From Epiperipatus broadwayi (Eukaryota > Onychophora > Udeonychophora > Euonychophora > Peripatidae): 64,000 nucleotides of DNA. The position numbers and the translations under genes are program-made. A model generated the notes under the pieces. That model was not told the DNA's origin. It made no database searches and was given only the letters and a program-made list of their open reading frames with translations. The stretch is taken from contig JAQFVV010012446.1 in NCBI GenBank assembly GCA_028023455.1, positions 5,397,501 through 5,461,500 of the forward strand, in the 5' to 3' direction. This document shows positions 36,376-47,778 of the stretch, one piece after another; position 1 is the stretch's first letter; every line of letters starts with the position of its first letter.

Positions 36376-36881
36376 ATAACAACTTTCTCCTTATAATAGG
36401 ACCACATTTTGCAAGTTATAATAATCAATGGATTCTAGAAGCTTTGTGCATCAAAATCTGTAACTAATGCCTATTCATCCAATACTCTTAGACTAGTTTC
36501 TAGCTTGTGGCTTTCATCAGGAAGGAACTTTTGGTCAGAGAATAATGGACCTACAACTTTGGATCGAATGTACCCCTCTAGCACCACCTTTTACCTTTTT
36601 AGTTAACTATAAAGTTATGAGTGCAAATTGAATATGCAATGTTTTAATAGTCATATAGATTTGAACCCAATTCAGTATTCTTATATTTTAGTATCTTTGT
36701 TTTTTGATAACCCTAATCACCAACAACTTTTGACTACCATTGACATTAAACCACTAGAACATCACATGATCTCCACTTCCTAGTGCAAGCCATAATAATC
36801 AATGGATGCATTAAGTGATTACTATGGCTTGCACAAGGTGGCACTTTGTATGAAAAAAAGTTGCTACTATTTAGTGGCCAC
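36376..36881. mobile_element. Family A palindromic copy
   Basis: It runs forward from about 36385, with the antisense hammerhead near 36495-36525 (- strand CTGATGAAAGCC ... GCTAGAAAC). It then folds back at 36790-36881, ending in an inverted copy of the unit start. Stem II carries the A-U version of the covarying pair. No exact target duplication was found. Confidence 0.6.
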
Positions 36882-39800
36882 ATGTTTTAGTGGATTTAAC
36901 TTTTATTTTATTGTATAACTAATCTTGATTATACTTTAAAACTACTCTACTATACACACTCCAGGCACATGAATTATAACATTAAAAAAGCAAATTACTA
37001 TTCAAGTGCATTTCTGATTTAATCAATTTTCGTTTGTCCTAGGTCACACCCTTTCACATAAGTTGTTATGCTTCACTTATTTATTACAATTATTATATTT
37101 AACATTAGCTCCTATAGTACTACTTATGACACTTGTATTTATTGCCTAAAGTTATTTACACAGTAATAGTAGCAAGCGTTAACTGAACTTATATGTATTT
37201 TTAAAAGTTTTATTTGTGCTGTCTAATTCAGTGCAATGGTAGATTGTCAGACTGTGGAGAGTAAAATCCTTGGATCAAATCCACTTCTGACATTTTGGTT
37301 GTTCAAACTTTATGTGAACTCCCAAGCAATTCAGCTGTTTTTTATTTTGTTTTTGTGAGGCTTGGTGCAGTAGTAGAATACCAATCTCTGAATTTTAAAT
37401 CCTCGGGTTGTTTCAGTGATATCACTTCTCGTACATGAACTTCTTACAAGTCCCTGAGCAAGAAAGCCCTTAATTATTTTACATTTAGTCTGTAGTTAAT
37501 TACTACTACTACTGCTACTATTACTACTACTGTTACAGTTACTACTACTACAACTGCCTCTGCTATTTCTACCACTGCTACCACTAGTACTACTACTGCT
37601 ACTGCTATTACTACTACTGCTACTGGTACTACTACTACTGCTACTGCTAATAATACTACTACTGCTGCTTCTACTGCTACTACTATTGCTACTACTTCTA
37701 CTACTACTACTCCTACTACTACTACTGCTGCTGTTGCTACTAATAGTTTTATATAACTGATTTTGCATATACTTTAAAACTATTTTATTACGGATACCTC
37801 AATCACATGAATAAAATCACTGTGAAAAGGAAAATAATCAACCAGATGTATTTCTGGATGCACCATCAATCTTCACTTTGTCGAAATCATACTCTCTCAC
37901 ATGAGCTGATCAGATAAGCTTCATATATTTACTACAATTATATTTAATGTTAACTTTGATCACACGGTTTATGACAATTATATTTAAACCTTAAATTATT
38001 TACACAGTATTAATAATAACAAACATCTTTTATTATACACAATTCAAATATGAATATAATTGAAAAAAAAAAGACAAATGACTCCTATAATGTGTTTCTG
38101 TTCAAATCACACTTTTCAATCAGCCCACATTATATCCTTTTATATGCCTTCATTATCATTATTCAGTATTTATTCACAGCAAATTACTACAATATTATTT
38201 TGACATAAATACATGAATTATATTATTAAACATTTATTAGTGGTAATCATTAATATATTTATCTAAAGATAATGTTATCAATATAGCACTTGTATATTGA
38301 ATTGCAATAATTTGTTATGGGATTGGTTGAACAATGATGATAGAAAAATATGAGAAAGTGCGACCTGGGCTAACTGAAGAGTGCTGATTAAGTCAGATTG
38401 TCATTTCCTTTTTCAGATTGTTCTTATTCATGGCTTTGAAATGACCAGTAAAGTAGAAATTTTAAAGTAGATCTAAGATATTATATATTTGTAAAAAAAA
38501 AAAAAAGTGTAGTTAATTGATAATATAATATGGTTCTATTTAAAATTAAATATGTTAATCTGTTTTCTCTATGGTAATGCCATCTATTGTAATCTTAAGT
38601 AATTAATGTTTACAAGATTTTGATGCAGTTTAATTCCTAACCGTGGTTACTTTTGCCTTTATCAATGAGGACTTGAATTCAAAGCTAAAATCGATGCAGT
38701 TATACATTTAAAGGCCATCTTTCATTACTTTTTTTAAGTCTGAAATAAAAAAAACCTTAAGGTTTTGAACCCTTGTCAATTTGTAGTTCTTTAAATCTGA
38801 AACTAAGTTAATGGCTACATATTTTAATAATCGTAGTTTTATTCTAACTGCAAACAATTTGTTTTTCTTGTCTAAGAATGTTAACGCCGCACACCATCAA
38901 TTATTTTTCTAGCTTACTAATCATAAGTTTTTTTGCTTTATTCTAGCAGCATTCAATACAAGATTTAGTTATTAACAGATAGTGTGGCAAATTAACCCCC
39001 ATACCCAGATCGGTTTTTGAACTTCGGTTTACGAGTGAGGACTTGAGATTAAAAACTGGAACCAATGTACTTAACTTTTTTATATATTATCAAGATAATT
39101 CTCTAAAATTACACAAAAAACTAAGGTATAAAAAACTGTTATTATATTAGAATTAACTATTCTAATAACTTCAGTAGCAGCAGATTTACCGTTAAATATA
39201 TGAGGTGTCTGCTCGGGCATTACAAGAAAAAGCGTTCACATATGATTATCATTATTTTATTTTGAAAAATTGAATTTTCTTTTCTTCAGCATTACTCCCA
39301 CCCACGCCCCTTTACTTAAATATTTAAATCCCATACTACCCAATAATTGCACGTCACATAATTAAAAAATATCTATTATAAAAAACGTATTATAAGCATC
39401 TATTTACTACGAGTATTTGATGCTAGTGACAAAATTATTTGACAGAATTTGATTTCGTCAAATGCTTTATAAACAGTATCTAAAATTTTTATATTATTTT
39501 GTTTTTTATTTTTGCATTTTATGTTTTTGTCTTATAATTTTAAATAAAAATATATATTGTGTATAAATGATTTCATTTAATGGTGAGAAGAGAAGCAAAA
39601 TTTTGTAATACTTAAGGCCTCTTGAAGGCTAAATTTACTGAATAGCCTGTTTTATTGTAATTGTAGGTCCCATTTTTCCCGGGCTAAAAATAAGAATAAT
39701 ATCATGACATTAGTTGAGTTGTTGTTTGTTTGTTTGTTTTTTAAAAAGGCGCCAAAAATTTGAACAAATCTTAAATTATTATGACTAATCTAATATCATG

Positions 39801-40017
39801 TCTATATAACTATAATAGCAAGTAAGCTTGAATATGAAACCTTTGAATTTCAAGCCATTAGCTTGATGGTAAAAACAAGGTTAAAGATATTAGTCGGATG
39901 CATGATTGATTCCCGTTTTAAATCATGAGGCTTCATCGATGAATGCAAACAATGAAAAGTGATCTGTAAGGATTGAATAGGATCATTATTTGTTAATCAT
40001 TAATTATCCATACTTAT
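36882..40017. other. Spacer with tRNA-like fragments and a trinucleotide tract
   Basis: 37213-37295 (taattcagtgcaatgg ... ggatcaaatcc) and 37360-37440 resemble tRNA-derived SINE heads; 39845-39920 is weaker. A decayed hammerhead tail (- strand ...aaaaccgatctggg) lies near 39010. No protein gene was recognised. Confidence 0.35.
37496..37768. repeat. Imperfect (TAC)n/(GTA)n-type trinucleotide tract
   Basis: About 270 bp of tactactac and tgctac units. Read on the - strand it gives a poly-Ser frame, which is a composition artefact. Confidence 0.85.
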
Positions 40018-40026
40018 AATAAGTAA

Positions 40027-40305
40027 TCTACTAAACATCACATGATCACTATTTCTTATGCTTGCTCAAGTTGTTAAAACAGGAAAAACTCTCCATACAG
40101 TAGTGCCACTCAGTGCAAGTCAGAGTAATCAATGGATGCAAATCCCTATCTAGTGCAATGCTCTCAAATCGAAGGCTTTCTCACTGATGAAAGCCACAAG
40201 CTAGAAACTAATCTGGGGATATTGGGTAAGTAGAAAATAGATTGGGATTTTATGCACAAACTCTCCCTTGCAGAGTGGCACTACTGTATGAAAAGTTTTG
40301 TCTGC
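40027..40305 (+). mobile_element. Family A copy with 9-bp flanking repeats
   Basis: It starts with the leader end (actaaacatcacatgatcac), includes a forward start (ggaaaaactctcc), then folds to the sense strand with a hammerhead core near 40185-40227 (CTGATGA, AGC-CACAA-GCT, GAAAC). Stem III reads ACTAAT, so one pair is lost. aataagtaa flanks at 40018-40026 and 40306-40314. Confidence 0.6.
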
Positions 40306-42186
40306 AATAAGTAAACCTGGACTAAAAAAGAGAAAGTGCTTTTGTCTACAATATTAAAGTGAAAGAATTGGATAATATTGTGTTGGAAATAAATTATCTA
40401 CAGTAAGGATAACATTAAAAATACTCAGATATAATTCTGATGTCAAAACTGTACAATTATACATATAAGTTGGTTTGAGTTCAAAATCTTAGTTTTTTAA
40501 TAATCTTGGGAAAGATCAAATTACTAGTTAAATGTAAACAAATAATGGATTAGATATAACCAAAAATAACTATTATATTACAAGAAAAAATCTTACATAA
40601 AAATAGTAAAGTTTTAAAATGTTAATATCCAAATTATTATCTTTTGCTAGCTATTAAATGATGATTTGGGCATTATTATTTGGAAGACTTTGTAATACTG
40701 TTCATATGTAAAAATTTTCCATGTGATATATTATGCTGTAGTTATTTGTTTGCAATGAATTAGTGATTTGGTCTTTGTGATATAGTAGACTATTGGTCGA
40801 TTTCAAGCCGACATGAGATACTACCCAGAACAATGGAAGTGAGCAGATCGGATGGGACATATTCATTCCCAGTATGTACATCAGCTGAGGAGGTATTTGG
40901 TAACATTATTCACTATTACAATAATCATTTGCTAGAGATTGGTTGTAATATTATTCATACTTATAACAATAATAATCACGGAGTATTCATTGTTGCTAAC
41001 ATAAATTGATTTATAACAATAAGCCTTACTTACTTGCATAAATGAACTAGGCCTACTGGATTACTAACTCGAAAGCTCATACCAAGAACTATCGATTAGT
41101 ATTATAAATTAGAGTGAACATTATCTAGTTCAGAGCCAGTTGGACATTGTTTAATTAACAATAATTTAACATTGATTAACCTTGGCGGTTAAGCAAACTA
41201 ATTTGGTGCAATCAACAGGATTCGAACCTGTGCGGGAAGATCTCAACTGATTTTATCCAGCGCAGTCTTTCCATGTTTGTTAAAAATAAATATGTAGTGT
41301 TTCTGCCTTAAGAAAATATAGTAATGCCAAAATTATATTATTATATTTGAGATACAATTGACTTCATTCTTACAAATTATAAATGTCTGAATTTGTTATC
41401 TTTTTGTTGGTTAACAAATAATTTGGGTGTTAATATTTGTAATACTTTATCATGCTCTTACATAAAACATTTTGATTTTTTTAAGTGATCTAAGAGTTAT
41501 TCTCAATTATATTATCCCTTAAATGATTATACGTATATTTAACCCACTGTGAATGCATCAATACATATATTAAATAAATATGTGTATGTCTACAACATTT
41601 TATTTATGATAGTATCCCTGTCTTTTAATAGTTTATTTACATTATATAACTCATTGAAAGGTACAGTTATTTCCATCTCAGTTACCGATTGTCTGAGTTA
41701 TAATTATTTATTATTGTTCATATATTTTTAATTTAAATGTTTCCATTGATTATTATTGTTTTATTTAAATTTATTCTGGATTCTTTTTTGTTTATATTGT
41801 ATGAAAATATTTCACGTTGTATTTATAAATCACATGAAATAAGCCAATAGAAATCATCAATCTTTTGGCAAATCAACATTTAGATAATAAATGGAGTGCT
41901 GTCTTGACTATATATTGATGATATTCTATTGGTTAGGATCATATGGCTTATAAAGGATACACAGTTAGTTATTTGCACTTATAGTTAATACATATTCAAA
42001 AGTAGGTGTAGTTTTTTTAATAGGATTTTCCTAGGAATATAGATTATATTACTTCTTCCAATAAAAATTTTAAAATTTACAGAAAGGCATTTCATGTGAT
42101 ATGTAGTATTTAACAATAAATTTATTCTTGGTAGATCATATTTTAATTGCATACATGTTGAAGTTTTAATGTTTTAAAAAATGTGT
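40306..42186. other. Spacer, one tRNA fragment only
   Basis: Nothing apart from the tRNA-Ser-like 3' fragment at 41204-41270. The frame at 41549-41731 is AT-driven. Confidence 0.4.
41204..41270 (-). pseudogene. tRNA-Ser-like 3' half with CCA end
   Basis: On the - strand the sequence has a serine-type variable arm (gagatcttcccgc), a T-arm (caggttcgaatcctg) and an acceptor remnant ending TGCACCA. The D-arm side and box A are missing. An encoded CCA suggests a retroposed mature tRNA fragment. Confidence 0.45.
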
Positions 42187-42290
42187 TGTTAGCCGAGAGG
42201 TTATCGCACCCGTCTTGCAAGCTAGTAGTTGTTTGCAGACGGGTGTTTGCGTCCTGGCCGATACTATGACATATAAAAGGGGGGGGGTGT
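42187..42290 (+). repeat. tRNA-like SINE head
   Basis: ttagccgagaggttatcgca is a good D-arm with box A, ctgtc/ttgcaag resembles an anticodon arm, and a long variable-arm-like segment precedes tttgcgtcctgg (box B-like). It is followed by 'atactatgacatataaaag', also present at 22955, which supports a repeat family rather than a true tRNA gene. Confidence 0.45.
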
Positions 42291-42627
42291 TTCTAGTTAT
42301 AATCGAAAGACAAAAGTGTCATAAGCAATTAAATCTCAATCTAGACAGAATTATATGTTTCTAAAAAAAATCTGATAGTAAGTGTAATTTTTTAACTATA
42401 TATAATTATTGCATTAATTATATATATAATGAATTTTATTGTCCGGAATTATTATCCATAATCAATTTTGATGCCTGGGTTAAACCATAAGTGCCCTCTT
42501 TTTTTTTTCATGATAAAAAATTGTGTAACATGCTGTGTCTTTTTCTATTGCCCTCCTACAAAATAGAAAATTGTACGAAAGTAGAATGTATGAAAATTGA
42601 GAATCGCCTTGTACTTTCATGTTTACA

Positions 42628-44640
42628 TTTTAAAACATTCGCTTCACTTTTTCAAGTGAGTAAAAAATATATAGCACGTATTATAATTTAACTTCATAAC
42701 ATATTTTTTAGACGTACTTCATAATAGATGTGAAAAAATAAATGAACCCGAAGATGTGAATTTCTGCTGAACCAGCATACAGTTTCCCAAATCACAATAT
42801 CTTATACATTCCTTTATCATTTATTTAGAATTATATGGATAGCAATTTACTATAGTTTTACCCCAAGTGTGAAGCTTTCTACACTCACAACTTTGATACA
42901 AACCACTTTATTTAAAAATATTAATGATTATTATTAATCATTTATTAAACTAGAAATTATCCCAGTGAAATATACACTAATGAATAATATGACAGAAATG
43001 TTATAAAAATACCAACATCTGAGTTTCCTTATCCATTTTTGATAGCATTCACTACCCTCCTCTCACATATAGCGGGGACTGTTTTCTATCCATTTTTAAC
43101 ATTTTGAAGAGATGTGTACAATTCATTGCACTGCAATATATATCTTCAAGTTTTTATTTTTATCAGTGTGTCTTTCGCATTAGCTCAATCATACCACAAC
43201 TACTCACTATCCCAGAAGTCAGACCAATCTCTCTCATTATGGATAAATAATATTTTAATTTGTGAAGTGCAGATAGTTGAAAATTGAAATAAATTGAGCT
43301 ACTGCTGAAACTCGCTGCACTTGTTAAAATATCCATCCGACAGCCAATCAGATGTCATAATAGCTGTCTAAACGACAATCAAACCTCAACACACAACAAA
43401 GATTTTATAAAAAAAGGGCAGCCACCCTTCTCTCAACTTTTCTTTCTATATATCTAAGCCAGTCATAAGTATTTAGGTTTGATGACAACTAGCTTAGATA
43501 TATAAAAAGAAAAGTTAAGAGAAGGGTGGTTGCCCCTTTCTCGTAAAATCTTTGTTGTGTTTAGGTTTGATTGTCATTTAGACAGCTATCATGACATCTG
43601 ATTGGCTGTCGGATGGGTATTTTAACGAGTGCATTGAGTTTCAGCAGTAGCTCAATTTATTTCATTATGGATGTATTTTGAAACATTACCTCTTTTAAGT
43701 GAGTAAAAAAATACATAGCACATTATAATTTAATTTCATATACACACTTTTAAGACATATATATTTTAAATATATTTCAAATTTCTATTCCATCAAACAT
43801 TCCTGAAACATGCAACCAAAGGCATGTGGAAAAAATAAATGAACCCCAAGATGTCCATTTCATGCTTAATGATCATTCATCAATTGGTCCATATCACAAT
43901 CTCTTACACAAATCTTTATCATTTATTTAGAATTTTATATATAGTTTCATTACAAGAGTCAAGATTTCTACACTCATAACATTAACACAAACCACTTAAT
44001 TTAAAAATATTAATGATTATTATTTACCATTTGTTAAACTAGAGATTATACCTAGCTAAATATATACTTTAAATCATACTTAATGAATAGTATGACTAGT
44101 GTTATAGAAGTATCAACACCTGAATTTCCTTGTCCATATTGACAATTTTGATACCATTCACTACATCTCTTTCACACAAGTTGGGGGAAGTATCTATCTC
44201 TTGTAATCTCTTGTGGAGGGGGTGTACAATTCACTTCATTGTAATACGTTTTCAAGTTTTTATCAGTGTCTTTCATGTTAGTTCAATCATATTGCAACTA
44301 TTCATAATCTCAGAAGTTAGACCAATCTCTCTCATTACGGATGCATTTTGAAACATCTATTTCACTTTTTCAAGTGAGTAAGACATATGTAACATCTTAT
44401 AATTTAATTTCATATACACATTTTTATATACTTTAATTTACCTTCATGTATATATTTTAGATATATTTCAAACTTCTATTCCTTCACACATTCCTAAAAT
44501 ATATGACCAAAGACATGTGAAAAAGATAAATGTTCTCCACCATACTCATTTTGTGCTGAACCAACACTCATCCATTGACCCAGATAACAGTCTCTTACGC
44601 ATATCTTCATCATTTACTGTGATGATGCAAAAACTGCATT
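42628..44640. repeat. Tandem array of about 665-bp units carrying decayed family C hammerheads
   Basis: Units start near 42628, 43675 and 44346 (…ttcaagtgagtaa…). The first is lengthened by the foldback at 43245-43661; the third is partial. Each holds on the - strand a remnant of the family C ribozyme near 42765, 43850 and 44545 (for example GGATGAGTGTTGGTTCAGCA then AAAA). The unit contents match in order. The + frame at 44130-44351 is a shadow. Confidence 0.6.
43245..43661. mobile_element. Foldback element (family M, copy 2) with 10-11 bp target duplication
   Basis: About 200-bp arms pair nearly end to end (…agaagggtgg.tgcccc… against …ggggcagccacccttct…). tcattatggat flanks it at 43234-43244 and 43662-43672. 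The neighbouring tandem unit has the uninterrupted site (ctcattacggatgcatttt at about 44331-44350). It is longer than 24389-24611 but has the same termini and the motif gacatctgattggctgtc. No coding content. Confidence 0.8.
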
Positions 44641-44879
44641 AAAATGTATCCTGCAATTTTAAATATCGAGATGTGAGATTTAATTGCATTAAGATACTGT
44701 CAAGCAATGGCAAATCATCATTCATAGTCAACTATTATTCTTTGGTTACAGTACCTTGTTGCCTAATTGTTTTTATCTGCTTTACATCAGCAAATTTATA
44801 TGTGTTTCAATACTATGTTTCAATGATTGTACACAAAATTACAAGGTAAATGTAATCTAAATCAGTAGAAAATTCTCTG

Positions 44880-44978
44880 AATAGTAATCCCACCTAATGC
44901 AAGCCTTAACAATCAATGGATGCAAGAAGGTTTGTGCATAAAATCCCTATCTAGTCTCTACTCATCCAATATCCCTAG
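44880..44978 (-). mobile_element. Family A fragment
   Basis: A forward-reading partial monomer (aatcaatggatgcaagaagg ... ctactcatccaatatccct) immediately left of the insertion at 44992. Confidence 0.6.
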
Positions 44979-44991
44979 TTAATTTTTAGTT

Positions 44992-45927
44992 AAAACAGGC
45001 AAAACTCACTATACATATTGCCACACACAGCAAGCTAGAGTAATCAATGGATGCCAGAAGGCTTGTGCATAAAATCCCCATCTATCACCTACTCATTCAA
45101 TATCCCTAGACTAGTTTCTGGCTTGTGGCCTTTGTCAGTGAGAAACCTTGGATCTGAGAGCACTGCACCTAGATCTTAGGATTTAATGCAACCCTCCAGC
45201 AGCCACTTTTTATCTCTACTTAACTACAAAACGATGAGTCTTAAACTGAAAACACCATAATGTTTTCATTCCAAGCCCATTAGGTTATATAGTCATATGA
45301 GTCTGCCACAAGCCAGAAACTAATCTGGGGATATTGGATGAGTAGGCGCTAGATGAGGATTTTATGCACAAGCCTTCTGGAATCCATTGATTCCTCTAGC
45401 TTGCTGTGTGTGGCAATACGTATAGTGAGTTTTGCTGTTTTAACAACAGTTATACACAAGCATAAGAGGAGGTGATCATGTGATGTTTATTGGCTTAAAA
45501 CCAATCCTGCCTAATAGTATAGTGGTGGCTATGGTTATTAAAGAACCAAAGACCCCAAAATGTATGGGTGCTGAATTGAGTTCAGACCCATATGACTCTA
45601 TAAGCTAATGGGCTTGGATTGAAAACATTAAGGAGTTTTTATTTTGACTCATAGTTTTGTAGTTAAGTGGAGATAAAAGGTGGCTGCTGGAGAGTTGCAT
45701 TAGATCCTAAGATCTAGGTGCAGTGCTCTCAGATCCAAGGCTCCTCACTGACGAAGGCAACAAGCCAGAAACTAGTCTGGGGATATTGAATGAGTAGGCG
45801 CTAGATGGGGATTTTATGCACAAGCCTTCTGGCATTCATTGATTACTGTAGCTTGCTGTGTGTGGCAATGTTTTAACAACAGTTATACACAAGCATAAGA
45901 AATGGTGGTCATGTGATGTTTATTGGC
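44992..45927. mobile_element. Family A composite with 13-bp target duplication
   Basis: Order: forward partial monomer (aaaacaggcaaaactc…), inverted partial monomer, then a further inverted (sense) monomer of about 433 bp ending gtgatgtttattggc. ttaatttttagtt flanks it at 44979-44991 and 45928-45940. It carries an antisense hammerhead near 45110-45150 and the intact sense hammerhead at 45742-45783. The mixture of orientations in one insertion event, with one pair of flanks, shows that the composite inserted as a unit. Confidence 0.8.
45742..45783 (+). ncRNA. Hammerhead ribozyme, type I, family A (all invariant residues present)
   Basis: Stem I is TCCTCA (45742-45747) with TGGGGA (45778-45783), six pairs including one G-U. 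CTGACGA is at 45748-45754. Stem II is GGC-AACAA-GCC flanked by A residues. GAAA is at 45768-45771. Stem III is ACT/AGT without loop and the predicted cleavage residue is C45777. Flanking A·A next to the core in stem II is unusual. Activity is inferred. Confidence 0.75.
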
Positions 45928-45940
45928 TTAATTTTTAGTT

Positions 45941-46160
45941 TATACCTTTCAAAAACCTTGTATCTGAGAGCACTGTATCTAGATCTTAGGATCTAATACA
46001 ACTCTCCCGCAGCCACCTTTTGCCTATTTAATTAATTATAAAGCTATGAGCCCAAAATGAAAACACAATGTTATCAATCCAAATACTCACGTCATACTGA
46101 TCTGAACTGGCTGCAGTAGGTGGCATACTGTATGGAGAGTTTGCTAATTTGCTGATGTTT
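45941..46160 (-). mobile_element. Family A fragment
   Basis: The sequence from ccttgtatctgagagcactg to ctgtatggagagtttgc follows the family A monomer without the ribozyme part. Confidence 0.55.
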
Positions 46161-46647
46161 TAACGGCTTATGTAGATGGACAGTAAGACAAATGTAACAT
46201 TTGGTAATTAAATGCTAGTTGGCTCAGTAAATATGCAATGTTTATTGAAGGTGTAATAGTTTAGGAGTAATCTTTCTTAATATTTTAATTATGTCTCTCA
46301 TCTTAAATCAAAATTTAACAATATGGAACATATAGTGTTTTTACTTTTTAAAAATCTTTATCGCCTTTTTTTATTTAGCATTTCTTATTTTCCCCCTTAA
46401 TATCTAAACGACAATATCCACACTGTAACAGTGATATATGATAACATTGACAACAGTCAATAACAATCATGTCAATAACATCCTAAATGGCTTGATATAG
46501 TGGTAGAATGATACGTATGTATGTACATTACATATATATTTTAGTACAAAGATTTTCATAAGTTACAGGTATAAAAATAAGAAATAAACAGAAGACACAA
46601 CTATTAGAATTTGTATTCCTTATATAAAAAAAACTAAAGACAATTTT
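46161..46647. other. AT-rich spacer, nothing recognised
   Basis: No feature supported between the family A fragment and the Penelope-like remnant. Confidence 0.4.
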
Positions 46648-46998
46648 GGACATACTCTGAAATGCTACATTATAAAAACAACATGTGCTATTTGTCAAAA
46701 AACTAGTAACATTCTATGCAAACCTAAAGATTCAACCCCTCTTGAGGCTCATGGAGTCTATTAAACTTCATGTGGCATTTTTACACCTTCTTATGTAGAT
46801 ATAAGCAATCATCGCTACAGTACTACAAGAGATGAACATGCTAATGCAGCTAAGCAACACTCATTATCATCAGTACCCTCACTCTGTGCTATGGATTCAG
46901 GCCAAAATACTGATTTCTTTAACACCAGAATCCTATCCAGATTTAAGCACTTCACCAATGTAAGAACAGAGAAGACATTAAGACAGTCAAAGAGCTAA
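46648..46998 (+). pseudogene. Penelope-like GIY-YIG endonuclease remnant
   Basis: One frame of 117 codons with a single internal stop reads CAICQKTSN ... EAHGVY*TSCGIF..SYVDISN...TTRDEHANAAKQHSLSS ... DFFNTRILSRF. The order HGVY / C / YVG-like / R.EH / H..DFFNT.IL is that of the C-terminal nuclease of Penelope-like elements. The stop replaces a codon between GVY and TSC. A second, unrelated-looking copy compared with 26008-27526. Downstream, cgaaacatcggt and a short paired gctt/aagc stem resemble a decayed hammerhead, which is known from such elements. Confidence 0.55.
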
Positions 46999-47469
46999 TA
47001 GCTTATGTGATCAAGCCGAAACATCGGTACTTTTATAATAAAATCATACATGAATAAACCCAAAAAATATATCATTTATATAGATATATTTGTAAATATT
47101 TCATGATATTTATGTTCTGAGTGTATACTTAGTAAGATAGTTAACTATTGTGTGTGCATGCATAACTACACACATACTGGATAAATAACTAATAAATGGT
47201 TAAATAATGATATTAATTATAAAATAGGCATATAAAATATAAAACAAAAATAATATTAATAAATTATTTGTTAAATTCAAAATATTATTAAAGATGCAAT
47301 GTATTGCTTAAAGATATCTATAAATCAACAATTAATTTTATTTTATTTTGATTTTAAAAAAAAATGTATTTTTGTTTTCCTTATAGATAAAAGAAAAAAC
47401 TCAAAATGTATATTATTTTTAAAATAAAATTAGATGATTTAATAGAAATCTAATTATAATTTTTTTTTA
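46999..47469. other. AT-rich spacer, nothing recognised
   Basis: Only low-complexity AT sequence. Confidence 0.4.
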
Positions 47470-47476
47470 CTAATAG

Positions 47477-47771
47477 CAAATCTCTCTAGCACAACTCAAT
47501 GCAAACCAGAGTAATCAATGGATGCAGGAAGATTTGTGCATAAAATGCCTATCCAGTGCCATCTCATCCAATATTCCCAGACTAATTTCTAACTTGTGGC
47601 TTTCATCAGTGAGACACAAGCTAGAAATTAGTCTGGAGATATTGAATGAGTAGGCACTAGATAAGAATTTTATGCACAAATATTCCTGCATCCATTGATT
47701 AATCTGACTTGCATTGAGTGGTGCTACTGTATGGAGAGTTGTGTAATCATAAATGTGATGTTTAGTGTTTC
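47477..47771. mobile_element. Family A palindromic copy with 7-bp flanks
   Basis: A forward part folds back at about 47620 into an inverted part ending in aatgtgatgtttagtg. ctaatag occurs at 47470-47476 and 47772-47778. Decayed hammerhead cores are present on both arms. Confidence 0.6.
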
Positions 47772-47778
47772 CTAATAG

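Noticed and set aside
37496-37768. Serine-rich open frame on the - strand
   Set aside because: It is a translated trinucleotide repeat with no start context or non-repetitive sequence.
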